Shown: in pieces, positions 8,588 to 17,915 of the stretch
How positions within the stretch are numbered: the first letter of the stretch is position 1
Layout of the letters: each line of letters begins with the position of its first letter
NCBI GenBank assembly: GCA_947564305.1
Contig: CANOBT010000104.1
Location: 1 to 19,358, forward strand
DNA from: an uncultured Lachnospiraceae bacterium
GTDB taxonomy: Bacteria; Bacillota_A; Clostridia; Lachnospirales; Lachnospiraceae
Length of the DNA: 19,358 bases
Direction: 5' to 3'
Position numbers and translations under genes: made by a program
Notes under the pieces: model-generated
What the model saw: the letters and a program-made list of their open reading frames with translations, nothing else
The model's database searches: none
Told to the model about the DNA's origin: nothing

Positions 8588-9880
8588 TCATGCAAAGACT
8601 ATCACACTTTCTTCCTGAATCTTTGCCTCCAACAACTGCGCTTTCATCTCTTCGCCATATTTCCGGCTGGCTATTAGATACATCGCTTCAGGAAATCTCT
8701 TTGCCGCCTCTTCAACGGAAATGATTTTCGTCCCATTTTTCATTGATCCCTGTAGGGATTTAGAGTTATCACATATTGCACTTAGATTGCAGTCGCTCTG
8801 CACTATGATATCGACTGCCTTAGTTCCCCATATCCCTGCCCCAAAAACAACAAGCTGCCTGTTTTGAACCTTTTCCAAATCGGCTAAAAGATTCACCATT
8901 GATGGCCGCTTATCCGCTTCGGCCGTCTCCCGTACAAATCTCTCTTTATCATCAAGAATCCCAAACGTATATTTGTACTCTTTTTGAAAGGATTCTCTGT
9001 CGATTACATCCTCACTGATATCATGACCCAGCTCCTGCACATACCTCTCTAAAAAAACTTCTCTTGCTTTTTGTGACAAGCGCCTGTAGTTCCAATAAAA
9101 AGAATCATATTTGCTCTTATAATATGATTTCCATGTCTCTCCATTCCCTATTCCACGCCTCATCAGGTCGTTTTTCAAGAACTCATATTCCGCAATAATC
9201 TCGAATATTTTTTTGTCATCCTTTACCGAACTTCCCCCATTGTCTATTCGGTATTGATAGAGTGGAATGTCTAAATGGTAAAAAGCATCTGCCAATAAAT
9301 CAACCAGAAAAACGAATGAAGAATCCTGAAAAGAGGCTCCCTCTGATTCATTCAGCTGTATGTCATTTTTTATAAGAAAATCCTTTCTATACAAGGCTGT
9401 CCAAATCGCCTTAAATTCTTCCTCTGGGCTCCTTTCACCACGCATTATCAAACGGTTGTATGTACCTGGATCCAAATACTTTTTTATTGTATTCCGATAT
9501 TTTTTCCCTTTATAGCAAAATAATTCATAAAAGTCTGCGTCCACCACATCCGCTCCACTTTCTTGTGCCGCATGATAAAGGGATTCTATCATTCTCTGAC
9601 TCATCAAATCATCCGACTCCAAAATCGCAATATATGTCCCTGCAGCATTTTTTATCCCAACATTGATTTTATGTCCGTAGCTTGTATTCTTATCAAATAA
9701 ATATTTCACACGGCTATCCTTTTTTCTCATCTCCTCTATAATATCAAAAGAGGCATCCGTGCTCCCCCCGTCAATACATAAAATCTCTGTTTCACCAAAG
9801 CTTTGGTTCAAGGCACTCTCTATGCATTCTCTCAGATATTTTTCAGAATTATGTACTGGAACGATAATTGAAACACACAT
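8588..9880 (-). CDS. GT2 glycosyltransferase with C-terminal Rossmann-like module (paralogue 2)
   Basis: I choose ATG 9880 (430 residues): GGGAG lies 8 nt before it and the protein then opens MCVSIIVPVHNSEKYL, as the family does. The in-frame ATG at 9910 lacks a ribosome site. Catalytic signatures are CIDGGSTD (35-42) and ESDD (88-91), plus NTSYGHK, GASFQD and YRIDN, shared with the following gene, which points to a tandem duplication. Residues about 341-430 hold the Rossmann module (VVFGAGIWGTKA, then ICDNS). Changed loops suggest a different donor or acceptor from its twin. The exact sugar is not predictable. Confidence 0.9.
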   Translation of the reverse strand: MCVSIIVPVHNSEKYLRECIESALNQSFGETEILCIDGGSTDASFDIIEEMRKKDSRVKYLFDKNTSYGHKINVGIKNAAGTYIAILESDDLMSQRMIESLYHAAQESGADVVDADFYELFCYKGKKYRNTIKKYLDPGTYNRLIMRGERSPEEEFKAIWTALYRKDFLIKNDIQLNESEGASFQDSSFVFLVDLLADAFYHLDIPLYQYRIDNGGSSVKDDKKIFEIIAEYEFLKNDLMRRGIGNGETWKSYYKSKYDSFYWNYRRLSQKAREVFLERYVQELGHDISEDVIDRESFQKEYKYTFGILDDKERFVRETAEADKRPSMVNLLADLEKVQNRQLVVFGAGIWGTKAVDIIVQSDCNLSAICDNSKSLQGSMKNGTKIISVEEAAKRFPEAMYLIASRKYGEEMKAQLLEAKIQEESVIVFA

Positions 9881-9923
9881 ATCCCTATCTCCCTGCCTCA
9901 GTATATTCATAAAACATACACCA

Positions 9924-11093
9924 CTACAACAATTTGTACAGCTGCGGCTCTGACCAAAAAATCTTTTCTTCCTCCACTCCCCTGCCTATCAATGAGCAGC
10001 TAATTTCATGAGCCAGCTCTTCGTCTTTCACCGCTATCAGCAAAATATCATATGCCATGGCGCTCAATTCTTCTACCCCAAACAGCTTTATATGGGGATA
10101 TTCATACTTTTCAGGATAAGAATCCACCCAGGCCACAACAGAGCAATCCGTATATCTACTTATCTGGGCATAATAATCTTTTCCCACAGCGCCTGCCCCA
10201 TAAATCACAATCTTCTTCCCCAAAAGCCTGTCTGCATCTGCAAAGTAATATTGTGCTGTCTGAAAATCGTTCCCGGAAACCGCCTTTACTTTTCTCAATA
10301 TATTCGAACAAACATTCTCCATAATCAGATTTTTCAGTTCTTCATAACATTTGTATTGCGTCAGCACATCACATACATTTCCATAATATCTAAAAACATT
10401 TTCCAGGCTCTTAAAGTTTTTTTCATTGGTAATAGATTCTCCTCTGTATCTGTAGTGATAGTAAGCTTCATCTAACAACACTACTTTATCGCACCTATCA
10501 ATACAAATGCACAAGCTGATTAAATCTTCCCCATACTGAGCGCTGTCAGGAACCTGGCTATAGCAATCTTTGATAATCCGTGCCCTAAAAAGCTTTGACC
10601 AAATGCTTGGCGCAAAATAGCTCTCCCTGCCGAATATAGCTGTCCTTATAATCCTTTCTTTTTCCTCTGCTTCGGAGAGATAGAGCGTTTTCCTTTTATA
10701 CGGAATCCATGCCTCTCCATTCTTTATAAGACCTGAATGTATAAAATCTGCATTGCTTTTCTGCATTTCCTCCAGCAGTCTTTCATACATTTCTGTTTCT
10801 ATATAGTCATCTCCGTCAACAAATCCAATATAATTTCCTTTTGCCCTTTTTAGACCACTCTTTCTGGCTGATACCAATCCCTTATTGGGTTGATGAATTA
10901 CTTCAATCCGCTGGTCTAAGTCAGCATACTGATTACAAATCGCTCCAGAACCGTCATCGGAACCGTCATCAACTAAAATAATCTGGAGGTTTTGATATGT
11001 TTGGTTCATTATACTTTCTACGCATTGCGCTATATATGCTTCGACATTATAGATTGGGACAATCACGCTGATTAAAGGCTTTATCTGCTCCAT
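9924..11093 (-). CDS. GT2 glycosyltransferase with C-terminal Rossmann-like module (divergent)
   Basis: 389 residues from ATG 11093, with AGGAG 6 nt upstream. It is a typical GT2 inverting enzyme: ISVIVPIYNVEAYI, VDDGSDDGS (41-49), then VDGDD (92-96) as metal site, and GEDLISLCICIDR (188-200) as the acceptor-side region. It is clearly further from the other two GT2 genes than they are from each other, having the usual DDGS in place of DGGS. Residues about 292-389 are a Rossmann module (IVIYGAGAVGKDY, strand end WVDSY). The gene follows the GT-B gene by 9 nt and precedes the paralogue pair by 43 nt. Donor and acceptor unknown. Confidence 0.9.
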   Translation of the reverse strand: MEQIKPLISVIVPIYNVEAYIAQCVESIMNQTYQNLQIILVDDGSDDGSGAICNQYADLDQRIEVIHQPNKGLVSARKSGLKRAKGNYIGFVDGDDYIETEMYERLLEEMQKSNADFIHSGLIKNGEAWIPYKRKTLYLSEAEEKERIIRTAIFGRESYFAPSIWSKLFRARIIKDCYSQVPDSAQYGEDLISLCICIDRCDKVVLLDEAYYHYRYRGESITNEKNFKSLENVFRYYGNVCDVLTQYKCYEELKNLIMENVCSNILRKVKAVSGNDFQTAQYYFADADRLLGKKIVIYGAGAVGKDYYAQISRYTDCSVVAWVDSYPEKYEYPHIKLFGVEELSAMAYDILLIAVKDEELAHEISCSLIGRGVEEEKIFWSEPQLYKLL

Positions 11094-11102
11094 ATGTTTC
11101 TC

Positions 11103-12596
11103 CTAATTTGATCGTCTGTCCTCTCCCCATATTGCATACCATCTAGGTGCTAGTTCATCCCATGAAGAGTTTTTCCAAACAATTTCCCTATTCTTCTTGC
11201 ACTTTTCCTTGTATTCTTCAATGTTCATTATTACTTTCTCTATCATAACTGAAATATCCGCAATGGTTTCTATATCCAAGAAAAAGATGCCCATATCATG
11301 TAAAGATGTATATGGAAGCCATTTCCCTGCAATTACGATACTTCCTGCATACATTTGTTCAATCATGGAGGAACTTAACAAATCTGTTATTTGGGCATGA
11401 ATCATACTATCAGAAATCAAAGCATATTCCGCCATTTCCTGAAATTCCATAAATTTAGTTAAAATCACATAATCAATATCTGTCTTTCTAACCTGATTCT
11501 CAATATACTCTATATAGCACTCCTTATTTTCTGGATACGTCATAGGGAATACACATACCATACGCTTTTTGATATCAAAAGGCAGCTGATTCAAAGCATC
11601 GATTATCTGAGAATGCTGCTGCGCCTCCACTGCATTATATCCACATGTAACTACAAATCTATTAAGAGGAATACCAAATTTCATTTTTATCAAGTCAGTA
11701 TTTATATCTTGCATATCTCTAATATAGTTTAATACTTCTTTTCCATAATGGAGAATTATTATTTTATCTCTAATACTTTCTCCATAAAAATCAATAAATT
11801 CCTGTTTTACCTGTTCTGTTACCGCTAAAATGGCATTAGCGCACATAATTATATTCCTTTTAAAGACTCTTTCTTCTTTTCCAGCTCTGTAAAAGTCACT
11901 TCCACCTATAAGCAAATTCAATTGTCTGGCTTTTTCCCTAATCAATTCATTAAAAAAAGCCCATTCTTTTTCAATCCATAATAACTGTATAACGTCATAC
12001 ACTGGTAATTGCTCCAAAATTGATTTTAAATCCGAAATAGTTTGATAATAATATATATGCTTTAAGTTACCAGCGCATATTTTTTCTTTACTTTCTTTCG
12101 CATTTGTCAAGAGACTGAATTCTATATCATTATATCTTCCGGACATATTTTCAATGAGTTGTTGGGGATAAACAGAAAAGAAAGAGCAGCAAATCATTAC
12201 TTTCTTACATGCTGTTTTTTGCTCTTTGGCATGGTATAAATCATACTCGTCCAAAGACATCTTAGTTACTTCCACTTTATTCTCATCAATGGGATATACT
12301 TCATACCGATGTGTTCTATCTGTTGCAAAGCTTCGGCAAAAATAAATTTTATCTGCCGGAATCCCCATCTGGCGCACTTGCTTTAAAATCTCAAATTCAA
12401 ACTTTGTGGATGCTATTATCACATCACAATCATATTTCAAGATATTTTCAGGAGATTTCACCTGATATCCCTCAAACACAGTTCCCCATTTTTTTTTATC
12501 ATTATCCATCCAAAACAAAATATGAAATTTTTCCTCTAAGTAAGGAATTATTCTCTTTCCCACTTCTCCTGTACCAAAGACAACTATGTCCCGCAT
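11103..12596 (-). CDS. GT-B glycosyltransferase with N-terminal Rossmann-like module
   Basis: 497 residues from ATG 12596, preceded by GAGGAG with a 6-nt spacer. Here the Rossmann module is at the front (residues 1 to about 90: IVVFGTGEVGKR, WMDNDKKKWG). The remainder looks like a two-lobed GT-B enzyme: an N-lobe from about residue 130 and a C-lobe starting at FVVTCGYNAVEAQQH (314-328). The sugar-nucleotide site is probably around SSSMIEQMYAGSIVIAG (408-424), with E413 in the place of the family glutamate. The C-lobe recalls GT4 and also WecF-type Fuc4NAc transferases; I cannot separate these by eye. It lies directly after the dehydrogenase gene, so it may use that pathway's product. That is inference. 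Confidence 0.75.
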   Translation of the reverse strand: MRDIVVFGTGEVGKRIIPYLEEKFHILFWMDNDKKKWGTVFEGYQVKSPENILKYDCDVIIASTKFEFEILKQVRQMGIPADKIYFCRSFATDRTHRYEVYPIDENKVEVTKMSLDEYDLYHAKEQKTACKKVMICCSFFSVYPQQLIENMSGRYNDIEFSLLTNAKESKEKICAGNLKHIYYYQTISDLKSILEQLPVYDVIQLLWIEKEWAFFNELIREKARQLNLLIGGSDFYRAGKEERVFKRNIIMCANAILAVTEQVKQEFIDFYGESIRDKIIILHYGKEVLNYIRDMQDINTDLIKMKFGIPLNRFVVTCGYNAVEAQQHSQIIDALNQLPFDIKKRMVCVFPMTYPENKECYIEYIENQVRKTDIDYVILTKFMEFQEMAEYALISDSMIHAQITDLLSSSMIEQMYAGSIVIAGKWLPYTSLHDMGIFFLDIETIADISVMIEKVIMNIEEYKEKCKKNREIVWKNSSWDELAPRWYAIWGEDRRSN

Positions 12597-12640
12597 TTTT
12601 CACTCCTCGTCTAAAAAACTTAGCATAAGCCTATCGTCTG

Positions 12641-13963
12641 CTACAACCGCCAATATATATAGCCTGCCTGCTCATATTCTTTTCGATTTAATAATCCTTT
12701 AATATCTAGCAGAACTTTCTTTTGTGTTAGATTCATCGTGTACAGCGATTCAACATCTTCCCGTTTCATAAGATAGATTTCTTCATGAGCAACCGCCAAG
12801 ATAACTGCATCCATATCCTTTACTTCATCCTTATCAGAAAGCACAATTCCATATTCCTTTTCCGTTTCGTACTTGTCTGCAACCGGATCATAAATCAGCG
12901 GTGCAATCTCATATTGCATCAGCTCCCTGACAATATCAATCACCCGTGTATTTCTTGTATCTGGACAATTTTCCTTAAATGTAAAGCCTATAATTCCTAC
13001 TTTAGCATCCTTAACATTCACCCCTGCCCGTATAAGACATTTAATCAGATTTTCTGCCACATACTTACCCATATCATCATTAATACGCCTGCTAGAAAGA
13101 ATTATTTGGCTATGATATCCGATTCTTTCCGCTTCATAAGTCAGATAATAAGGATCCACCCCAATACAATGGCCCCCTACCAGCCCCGGCTGAAACTTCA
13201 AAAAGTTCCACTTTGTTCCGGCTGCCGCCAGCACGGCTTTGGTATCAATTCCCAGTTTATTGAAGATAATGGAAAGCTCATTCATAAAGGCTATATTAAT
13301 ATCCCGCTGGCTATTTTCAATGACCTTTGCCGCCTCGGCCACTTTGATGCTCTCTGCTCTGTAGACTCCCGCTTTCACCACCAATTCATAAACTTTGGCA
13401 ACTATCTCCAACGTCTCTTCATCCATACCGGAAACAATTTTCACTATAGATTCCAGTCGATGTACCTTATCCCCCGGGTTAATGCGCTCAGGAGAATACC
13501 CTACCTTGAAGTCAACCCCGCATTTCAGCCCAGACTCCTCCTCCAGAATCGGAACACAGATTTTCTCCGTTACCCCGGGATAAACTGTCGACTCAAACAC
13601 CACAATGGAGCCCTTATCCAAATTTTTTCCAAGCAAGCGGCTTGCGCTTTCCACAGGGGATAAATCCGGTGTATGATCGGAATTCACTGGTGTAGGCACT
13701 GCAATTATGTGAAATCGGGCCTCTTTCAGCAAAGAAGCGTCCGACGTAAAACACACTGTGCAATTCTTTAACGCTTCATCCCCCACTTCCTTAGTCACGT
13801 CTATGCCCTGCTGATAAAGCCCAACTTTATGCTCATTAATATCAAATCCAATCACCCGCAAGGTTTTTGAAAACGCAACCGCAATAGGCATCCCCACATA
13901 CCCCAGCCCAATCACGCTCATCTTTTTCTGCCCATTAATCAATTGTTCATATAGATTGTCCAT
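12641..13963 (-). CDS. wbpA: UDP-N-acetylhexosamine 6-dehydrogenase (WbpA/TviB family)
   Basis: 440 residues from ATG 13963. The N-terminal extension before MSVIGLGYVG is normal for the family, so the later Met15 is less likely. It oxidises C6 of UDP-GlcNAc (WbpA) or UDP-GalNAc (WbpO/TviB) in two NAD-dependent steps to the uronic acid. Visible motifs are GLGYVG (19-24) for NAD, STVYPGVTE, YSPERINPG, the AEAAKVIEN lysine K213, the active-site C266 in GGHCIGVDPYYL, and FKENCPDTRNTR in the C-terminal domain. The wbpB/E/D-like genes just upstream favour UDP-GlcNAc as substrate and UDP-GlcNAcA as product. GGGGAG lies about 14 nt before the ATG, rather far. Confidence 0.9.
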   Translation of the reverse strand: MDNLYEQLINGQKKMSVIGLGYVGMPIAVAFSKTLRVIGFDINEHKVGLYQQGIDVTKEVGDEALKNCTVCFTSDASLLKEARFHIIAVPTPVNSDHTPDLSPVESASRLLGKNLDKGSIVVFESTVYPGVTEKICVPILEEESGLKCGVDFKVGYSPERINPGDKVHRLESIVKIVSGMDEETLEIVAKVYELVVKAGVYRAESIKVAEAAKVIENSQRDINIAFMNELSIIFNKLGIDTKAVLAAAGTKWNFLKFQPGLVGGHCIGVDPYYLTYEAERIGYHSQIILSSRRINDDMGKYVAENLIKCLIRAGVNVKDAKVGIIGFTFKENCPDTRNTRVIDIVRELMQYEIAPLIYDPVADKYETEKEYGIVLSDKDEVKDMDAVILAVAHEEIYLMKREDVESLYTMNLTQKKVLLDIKGLLNRKEYEQAGYIYWRL

Positions 13964-14039
13964 CTCTTATCAGCAAACTCCCCTCTTTATACGTCTAACA
14001 GCAGAAGTCCTCACATAATCATACGACACCAGGGCAAGC

Positions 14040-14549
14040 TCAAACCTTCCTTGACACAATACTCCCTTTCTCATCTACTCTGCCGCATATTTGCGCCGGA
14101 ACCCCCTGCACCAGACAATAATCCGGAACGTCCCTTGTCACAACGGCTCCCGCCGCTACCATGGCATATTTCCCAATCGTATGTCCGCATATAATTGTTG
14201 CATTGGCGCCAATGGATGCTCCCTTTTTAATTCTAGTGGGCACATAATTGCTTCTTCCTTTTGGAAACCCAGCCCTTGGCGTCAGGTCATTTGTAAAAAC
14301 GCAGGACGGTCCCAGAAAGACATCATCTTCTATCGTCACGCCTTCATAGACAGATACATTGTTCTGTATTTTTACACCGTCCCCTATCTCCACATTATTT
14401 GAGATATTGACATTTTGTCCAATTGATACATTTTTTCCGATTCTTGCGCCTGATTGGATATGACAAAAATGCCATACTTTTGTTCCTGCTCCAATCCTTA
14501 CATCATCATCTACATAGCTGCTCTCATGCACAAAATAATTTTCCATCAT
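14040..14549 (-). CDS. wbpD: UDP-3-amino-sugar N-acetyltransferase, left-handed beta-helix (WbpD-like)
   Basis: 169 residues. The ATG at 14549 overlaps the aminotransferase stop by 4 nt (ATGA), so the two are translationally coupled. Nearly the whole chain is hexapeptide repeats (for example IGAGTKVWHF, IGKNVSIGQNVNIS, IGDGVKIQNNVSVYEG) with the conserved loop VFTNDLTPRAGFPKGR and the end GVPAQICG. This is the WbpD/WlbB family, which uses acetyl-CoA to acetylate the 3-amino group of UDP-GlcNAc(3NH2)A. Assignment rests on the family pattern plus position between wbpE- and wbpA-like genes. A 76-nt gap without a gene separates it from the dehydrogenase. Confidence 0.85.
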   Translation of the reverse strand: MMENYFVHESSYVDDDVRIGAGTKVWHFCHIQSGARIGKNVSIGQNVNISNNVEIGDGVKIQNNVSVYEGVTIEDDVFLGPSCVFTNDLTPRAGFPKGRSNYVPTRIKKGASIGANATIICGHTIGKYAMVAAGAVVTRDVPDYCLVQGVPAQICGRVDEKGSIVSRKV

Positions 14550-15676
14550 CCCTTTAAATAACCCACTACCTTGTCCACCACCATTTCAGCCTCCTCCCGC
14601 TTCATGTAAGAATGAAACGGCAATGACAATACACTTTCACAAATCCTATTAGTTACCGGATACTCCTCCTCGACACAGTCATTCCCTAAAAATGCCGTCT
14701 GTCGGTGCATCGGCTTCGGATAATATACTGCCGTTGGAATTCCCTGTGCCTTTAAATATTCCTGCAGTTTTTGCCTGTCTTGCCCGGCTTTTAACTGAAT
14801 CGTATACTGTGCCCAGCTCGAATAGAATCCTTCCTTTATATCAGGAACCTTTACCGTACTTTCCAGCTGTTTTGTGTAAAATTCTGCCAGCTTGTTGCTT
14901 TCCTCCAGTTCTCTATGGATAAAAACTGGGAGCTTAGCCAGCAGAATCGCTGCCTGTATCGTGTCCAGCCTGGAGTTCATGCCAATCCGCACATTATCAT
15001 ATTTGTACTTCCCTTTTCCATGCACTGTCAACGATCTGAGAAGCAATGCCCAATCATCCCGGTCTGTAAAAATCGCCCCACCATCGCCATAGCATCCTAA
15101 CGGTTTTGCCGGAAAAAAGCTGGTAGTCGATATATCTCCAAACGTACAGTTCTTCTTGGTTCCTATAGAGCCGCCAAATCCCTGCGCCGCATCCTCCAAG
15201 ATAAATAGGCCAAATCTGTCTGCAATTTTTCTGATTTCGGCATAATCGGCGGCTTGCCCAAACAAATCTACCGCAACAATCGCTCTCGGAGCATAACGCC
15301 CTTCTTTCAAAATAGACTCGATACAATGCAGCAATCTTCCTGAATCCATGTTGAACGTATCTTCATCCACATCCACAAAAATCGGCGTTGCCCCTACTGC
15401 AGCCACCACCTCCGCACTGGAGAAAAATGTGAAGTCTGGGACAAATACCGCATCCCCCTCACCGATACCCCAGACCATCAGAGCCAGCTGGAGGGCATCC
15501 GTTCCATTGGCACATGTCACACAATGCCTGGCTCCCACATAATCAGCTAATTGTTCCTCCAACGCTCCCACCTGGCTTCCATGGATAAACTGAGTTGAAT
15601 GCAGTACATCTGCAATAGCCTGGTCAATACGCTCTTTATTAAATTCATATTGCCTTTTCAAGTCTCTAAATTCCAC
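14546..15676 (-). CDS. wbpE: PLP-dependent UDP-3-keto-sugar aminotransferase (WbpE-like, DegT/DnrJ/EryC1 family)
   Basis: 376 residues. The start is GTG at 15676 with GGGAG 8 nt upstream; it follows the oxidoreductase stop by 12 nt. The fold-type I aminotransferase pattern is complete: FRDLKRQY at the N-terminus, CANGTDALQLAL (55-66) for the phosphate of PLP, the aspartate in LEDAAQGFGG (D162), and the Schiff-base lysine K191 in SFFPAKPLG. It would transfer an amino group from glutamate to C3 of UDP-3-keto-GlcNAcA. Related members act at C4 of other UDP or dTDP sugars, but the neighbouring genes make the C3 reaction most likely. Confidence 0.9.
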   Translation of the reverse strand: MEFRDLKRQYEFNKERIDQAIADVLHSTQFIHGSQVGALEEQLADYVGARHCVTCANGTDALQLALMVWGIGEGDAVFVPDFTFFSSAEVVAAVGATPIFVDVDEDTFNMDSGRLLHCIESILKEGRYAPRAIVAVDLFGQAADYAEIRKIADRFGLFILEDAAQGFGGSIGTKKNCTFGDISTTSFFPAKPLGCYGDGGAIFTDRDDWALLLRSLTVHGKGKYKYDNVRIGMNSRLDTIQAAILLAKLPVFIHRELEESNKLAEFYTKQLESTVKVPDIKEGFYSSWAQYTIQLKAGQDRQKLQEYLKAQGIPTAVYYPKPMHRQTAFLGNDCVEEEYPVTNRICESVLSLPFHSYMKREEAEMVVDKVVGYLKG

Positions 15677-15688
15677 GCTCTGTTCTCC

Positions 15689-16759
15689 CTAAAACCGCCC
15701 TATAAAGTCCGTTGTCGCACACTCTTTCAGCGGCAGTCTTATGATTCTTCCTTCTGCCGCAGATTTATAAATTGCCAAAACAAGCTCCAATGCGCGCTTT
15801 CCCTCCATCGCATTCACATAAGGCTGCCTGTCCTGCTGTATGGCACTTATCACATCCGCATACAAAGGGGTATGGCCATATCCATATACATTAGGCGGGT
15901 TTTCATGAAATCTTGCCTTCACTTCCTCCGAATCATCCAGTAAATCTGAAAACCGCCACTCTTCTATCACATTCACTGATTGTCCTCCGGCTTTGACAGT
16001 TCCTTTTTCTCCAAATATGTAAAGGGTCTCTTCCAGGTTTTTAGGATAGATATCTGTCGTTCCCTCAATAATTCCATAACTCCCGTTTTTAAATTTCAGC
16101 AGTGCAATGCCCATATCTTCAGCTTCTATGTAATCATGGTTCAGCCGATCGGTCATCCCAACCACTTCATCCACATCAGAACCCATCATCCAACGGAGCA
16201 AGTCTATATTATGGATGCATTGGTTCATCAGCGCACCGCCATCCTGTTCCCATGTGCCTCTCCAGGCTGCCCTGTCATAATACTCATGGTCTCTACACCA
16301 TTTGATATGAGCTGTTCCATAAAACAGCTTACCGAAACGATTCATCTCTATCGCTTCGCGAATCTTTTGTATTGATTTATTGAATCTGTTCTGATGGCAG
16401 GCACAGACTTTTACATGATGCTTAATAGATGCGGAAATAATGGCATCTGCATCTTTTATGGACAAAGCAATCGGTTTTTCAATGATGCAGTTACAACCGT
16501 GTTCTATGCAAAACAGGGCAATCTCGGCGTGTTTTCCGCTTTCGGTGCATATTGCTACAAGTTCCGGTTTCTCCGCCTCAATCATTTCTTTATAGTCAAA
16601 ATAATGCTTGATGCTTTTATCTAATTTAAACTTTAGCGTTTTATCTGCCATACATGCCGAATTAACATCACATATTGCCACTATTTCAAGCATATTATTC
16701 TGCGCTGCTACGATGTGGTTAGGTGATATTCTGCCGCAACCTATTAAAACATATCTCAT
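15689..16759 (-). CDS. wbpB: Gfo/Idh-type UDP-GlcNAcA 3-dehydrogenase (WbpB-like)
   Basis: I choose ATG 16759 (356 residues, MRYVLIGCGRIS): GGGAGAAGG ends 4 nt before it and the nucleotide-binding motif then sits at the very N-terminus as usual. Upstream in-frame starts (GTG 16795, ATG 16774) are less well supported and would overlap the GT4 gene more. The NAD-binding GCGRIS (7-12), catalytic-type EKP (94-96) and the GG-x7-HNID stretch (174-186) mark the Gfo/Idh/MocA family. In the WbpB role it oxidises C3 of UDP-GlcNAcA so that the aminotransferase next door can act. Substrate assignment is from context. Confidence 0.85.
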   Translation of the reverse strand: MRYVLIGCGRISPNHIVAAQNNMLEIVAICDVNSACMADKTLKFKLDKSIKHYFDYKEMIEAEKPELVAICTESGKHAEIALFCIEHGCNCIIEKPIALSIKDADAIISASIKHHVKVCACHQNRFNKSIQKIREAIEMNRFGKLFYGTAHIKWCRDHEYYDRAAWRGTWEQDGGALMNQCIHNIDLLRWMMGSDVDEVVGMTDRLNHDYIEAEDMGIALLKFKNGSYGIIEGTTDIYPKNLEETLYIFGEKGTVKAGGQSVNVIEEWRFSDLLDDSEEVKARFHENPPNVYGYGHTPLYADVISAIQQDRQPYVNAMEGKRALELVLAIYKSAAEGRIIRLPLKECATTDFIGRF

Positions 16760-16787
16760 CAATCCTTCTCCCATAAATTCTCTGGTT

Positions 16788-17888
16788 TCACTCACTTTTC
16801 TTTTCCTCTAATGCAAAATAGTTTACAATCGGTTCTAAAACTTTATCCCATATAAGATTTTCTATAGCATATTTCCGCATATCAGTAATAAAATCTCTTC
16901 CATTATACATATTGTTATAAAACTCTATTATTGCATCTATATTAACAGGAGTTGCATCATTTGATACTTGATACGCAAAGTATTTATTACTACCTATCGA
17001 AACATCATCATATCCATATACAAACGGAATCCCTCTTGCACAGTATTCTCCTGACTTAATAGGAGCCGCAGACTTTCGTCCCACTTTATACATACCTAAA
17101 ACGCCAATTGCAATATCAGATTCATCATATACATCGTCTAAATCTTTTCCGTCCAGTCTTCCACAAAAAATAACATGATTCTGTAGCCCATACTTTACCG
17201 CCAAGCTATTGTAATATGGAATTTGTCCCCCATCTCCCACTAGTTTAAAAATGATATTTGTTTTCCCTCCTTTGGAATAATACTCATACATGCCTTGAAT
17301 AACTCGTTCATATCCATGCCATTTTGCCATTATAGCAACCGCCACAAGAATAATACTGTCATCTTTTTCTCTATATCGTTTCGATTTATTTTCATTTACA
17401 TCGACTCCATTTACCAGTGTTATGCAAGGTATGTTAAAGACTGTTTGATAATTTGCATATGTAGTACAGCAATTTACATATTGACATAGTTGTTCTCTGT
17501 AGTATCTGTCCTCCGTAGGTCTGGTGCATCCTCGCTCATCATCATATGGTATCGATGGAAATTCTAAAACCACCTTAATGCACCCTATCTTAAGCTCTTG
17601 TAAAAAGTCTAAAAACCATATATCTGAAAAGTCATATCTAATGTACACCCTTTTGATATCAAATTTACTCACCCACTTAAGTGCGATATCATTGCACATC
17701 TTTTTCGTCAATGCAAATCTCTTTTCTATTATCTCATCTCCAGATAGTAAATAAAATGTATGCCCATCAAAAATTGTATAATATACTGTACCAAATACTT
17801 TCCTAAATGCACAACATTGTGCTTTAATCTTTTTTCTGACCCCAACAGCATTATCTTTATTTAAATTTATATAACACATATATAGCAT
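16788..17888 (-). CDS. GT4-type glycosyltransferase
   Basis: 366 residues from ATG 17888, with GGGG and a 6-nt purine-rich spacer; the in-frame ATG at 17909 has no ribosome site. This is a GT-B retaining enzyme: the C-lobe shows VAVAIMAKWHGYERVIQGM, then FKLVGDGG and HVIFCGRLDG, and the sugar-nucleotide site lies around APIKSGEYCARGIPFVYG with the family glutamate in GEY. The N-lobe ends near TLVNGVDV. It is the only apparently intact glycosyltransferase in the window without the extra Rossmann module. The stand-alone Rossmann gene immediately upstream could supply it in trans (inference). It is AT-rich, like the genes to its right. Donor unknown. Confidence 0.85.
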   Translation of the reverse strand: MLYMCYINLNKDNAVGVRKKIKAQCCAFRKVFGTVYYTIFDGHTFYLLSGDEIIEKRFALTKKMCNDIALKWVSKFDIKRVYIRYDFSDIWFLDFLQELKIGCIKVVLEFPSIPYDDERGCTRPTEDRYYREQLCQYVNCCTTYANYQTVFNIPCITLVNGVDVNENKSKRYREKDDSIILVAVAIMAKWHGYERVIQGMYEYYSKGGKTNIIFKLVGDGGQIPYYNSLAVKYGLQNHVIFCGRLDGKDLDDVYDESDIAIGVLGMYKVGRKSAAPIKSGEYCARGIPFVYGYDDVSIGSNKYFAYQVSNDATPVNIDAIIEFYNNMYNGRDFITDMRKYAIENLIWDKVLEPIVNYFALEEKKSE

Positions 17889-17915
17889 GCTTTTCCCCAC
17901 TATCTCCATCTGAAT

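Noticed and set aside
12785..13663. Plus-strand frame of 292 codons opposite the UDP-sugar dehydrogenase
   Set aside because: The opposite strand encodes a complete, well conserved dehydrogenase; the plus frame is rich in His/Asn/Ile and shows no motif.
13964..14039. Possible promoter or terminator in the 76-nt gap between the acetyltransferase and dehydrogenase genes
   Set aside because: No -35/-10 pair with acceptable spacing and no stem followed by a T-run could be found.
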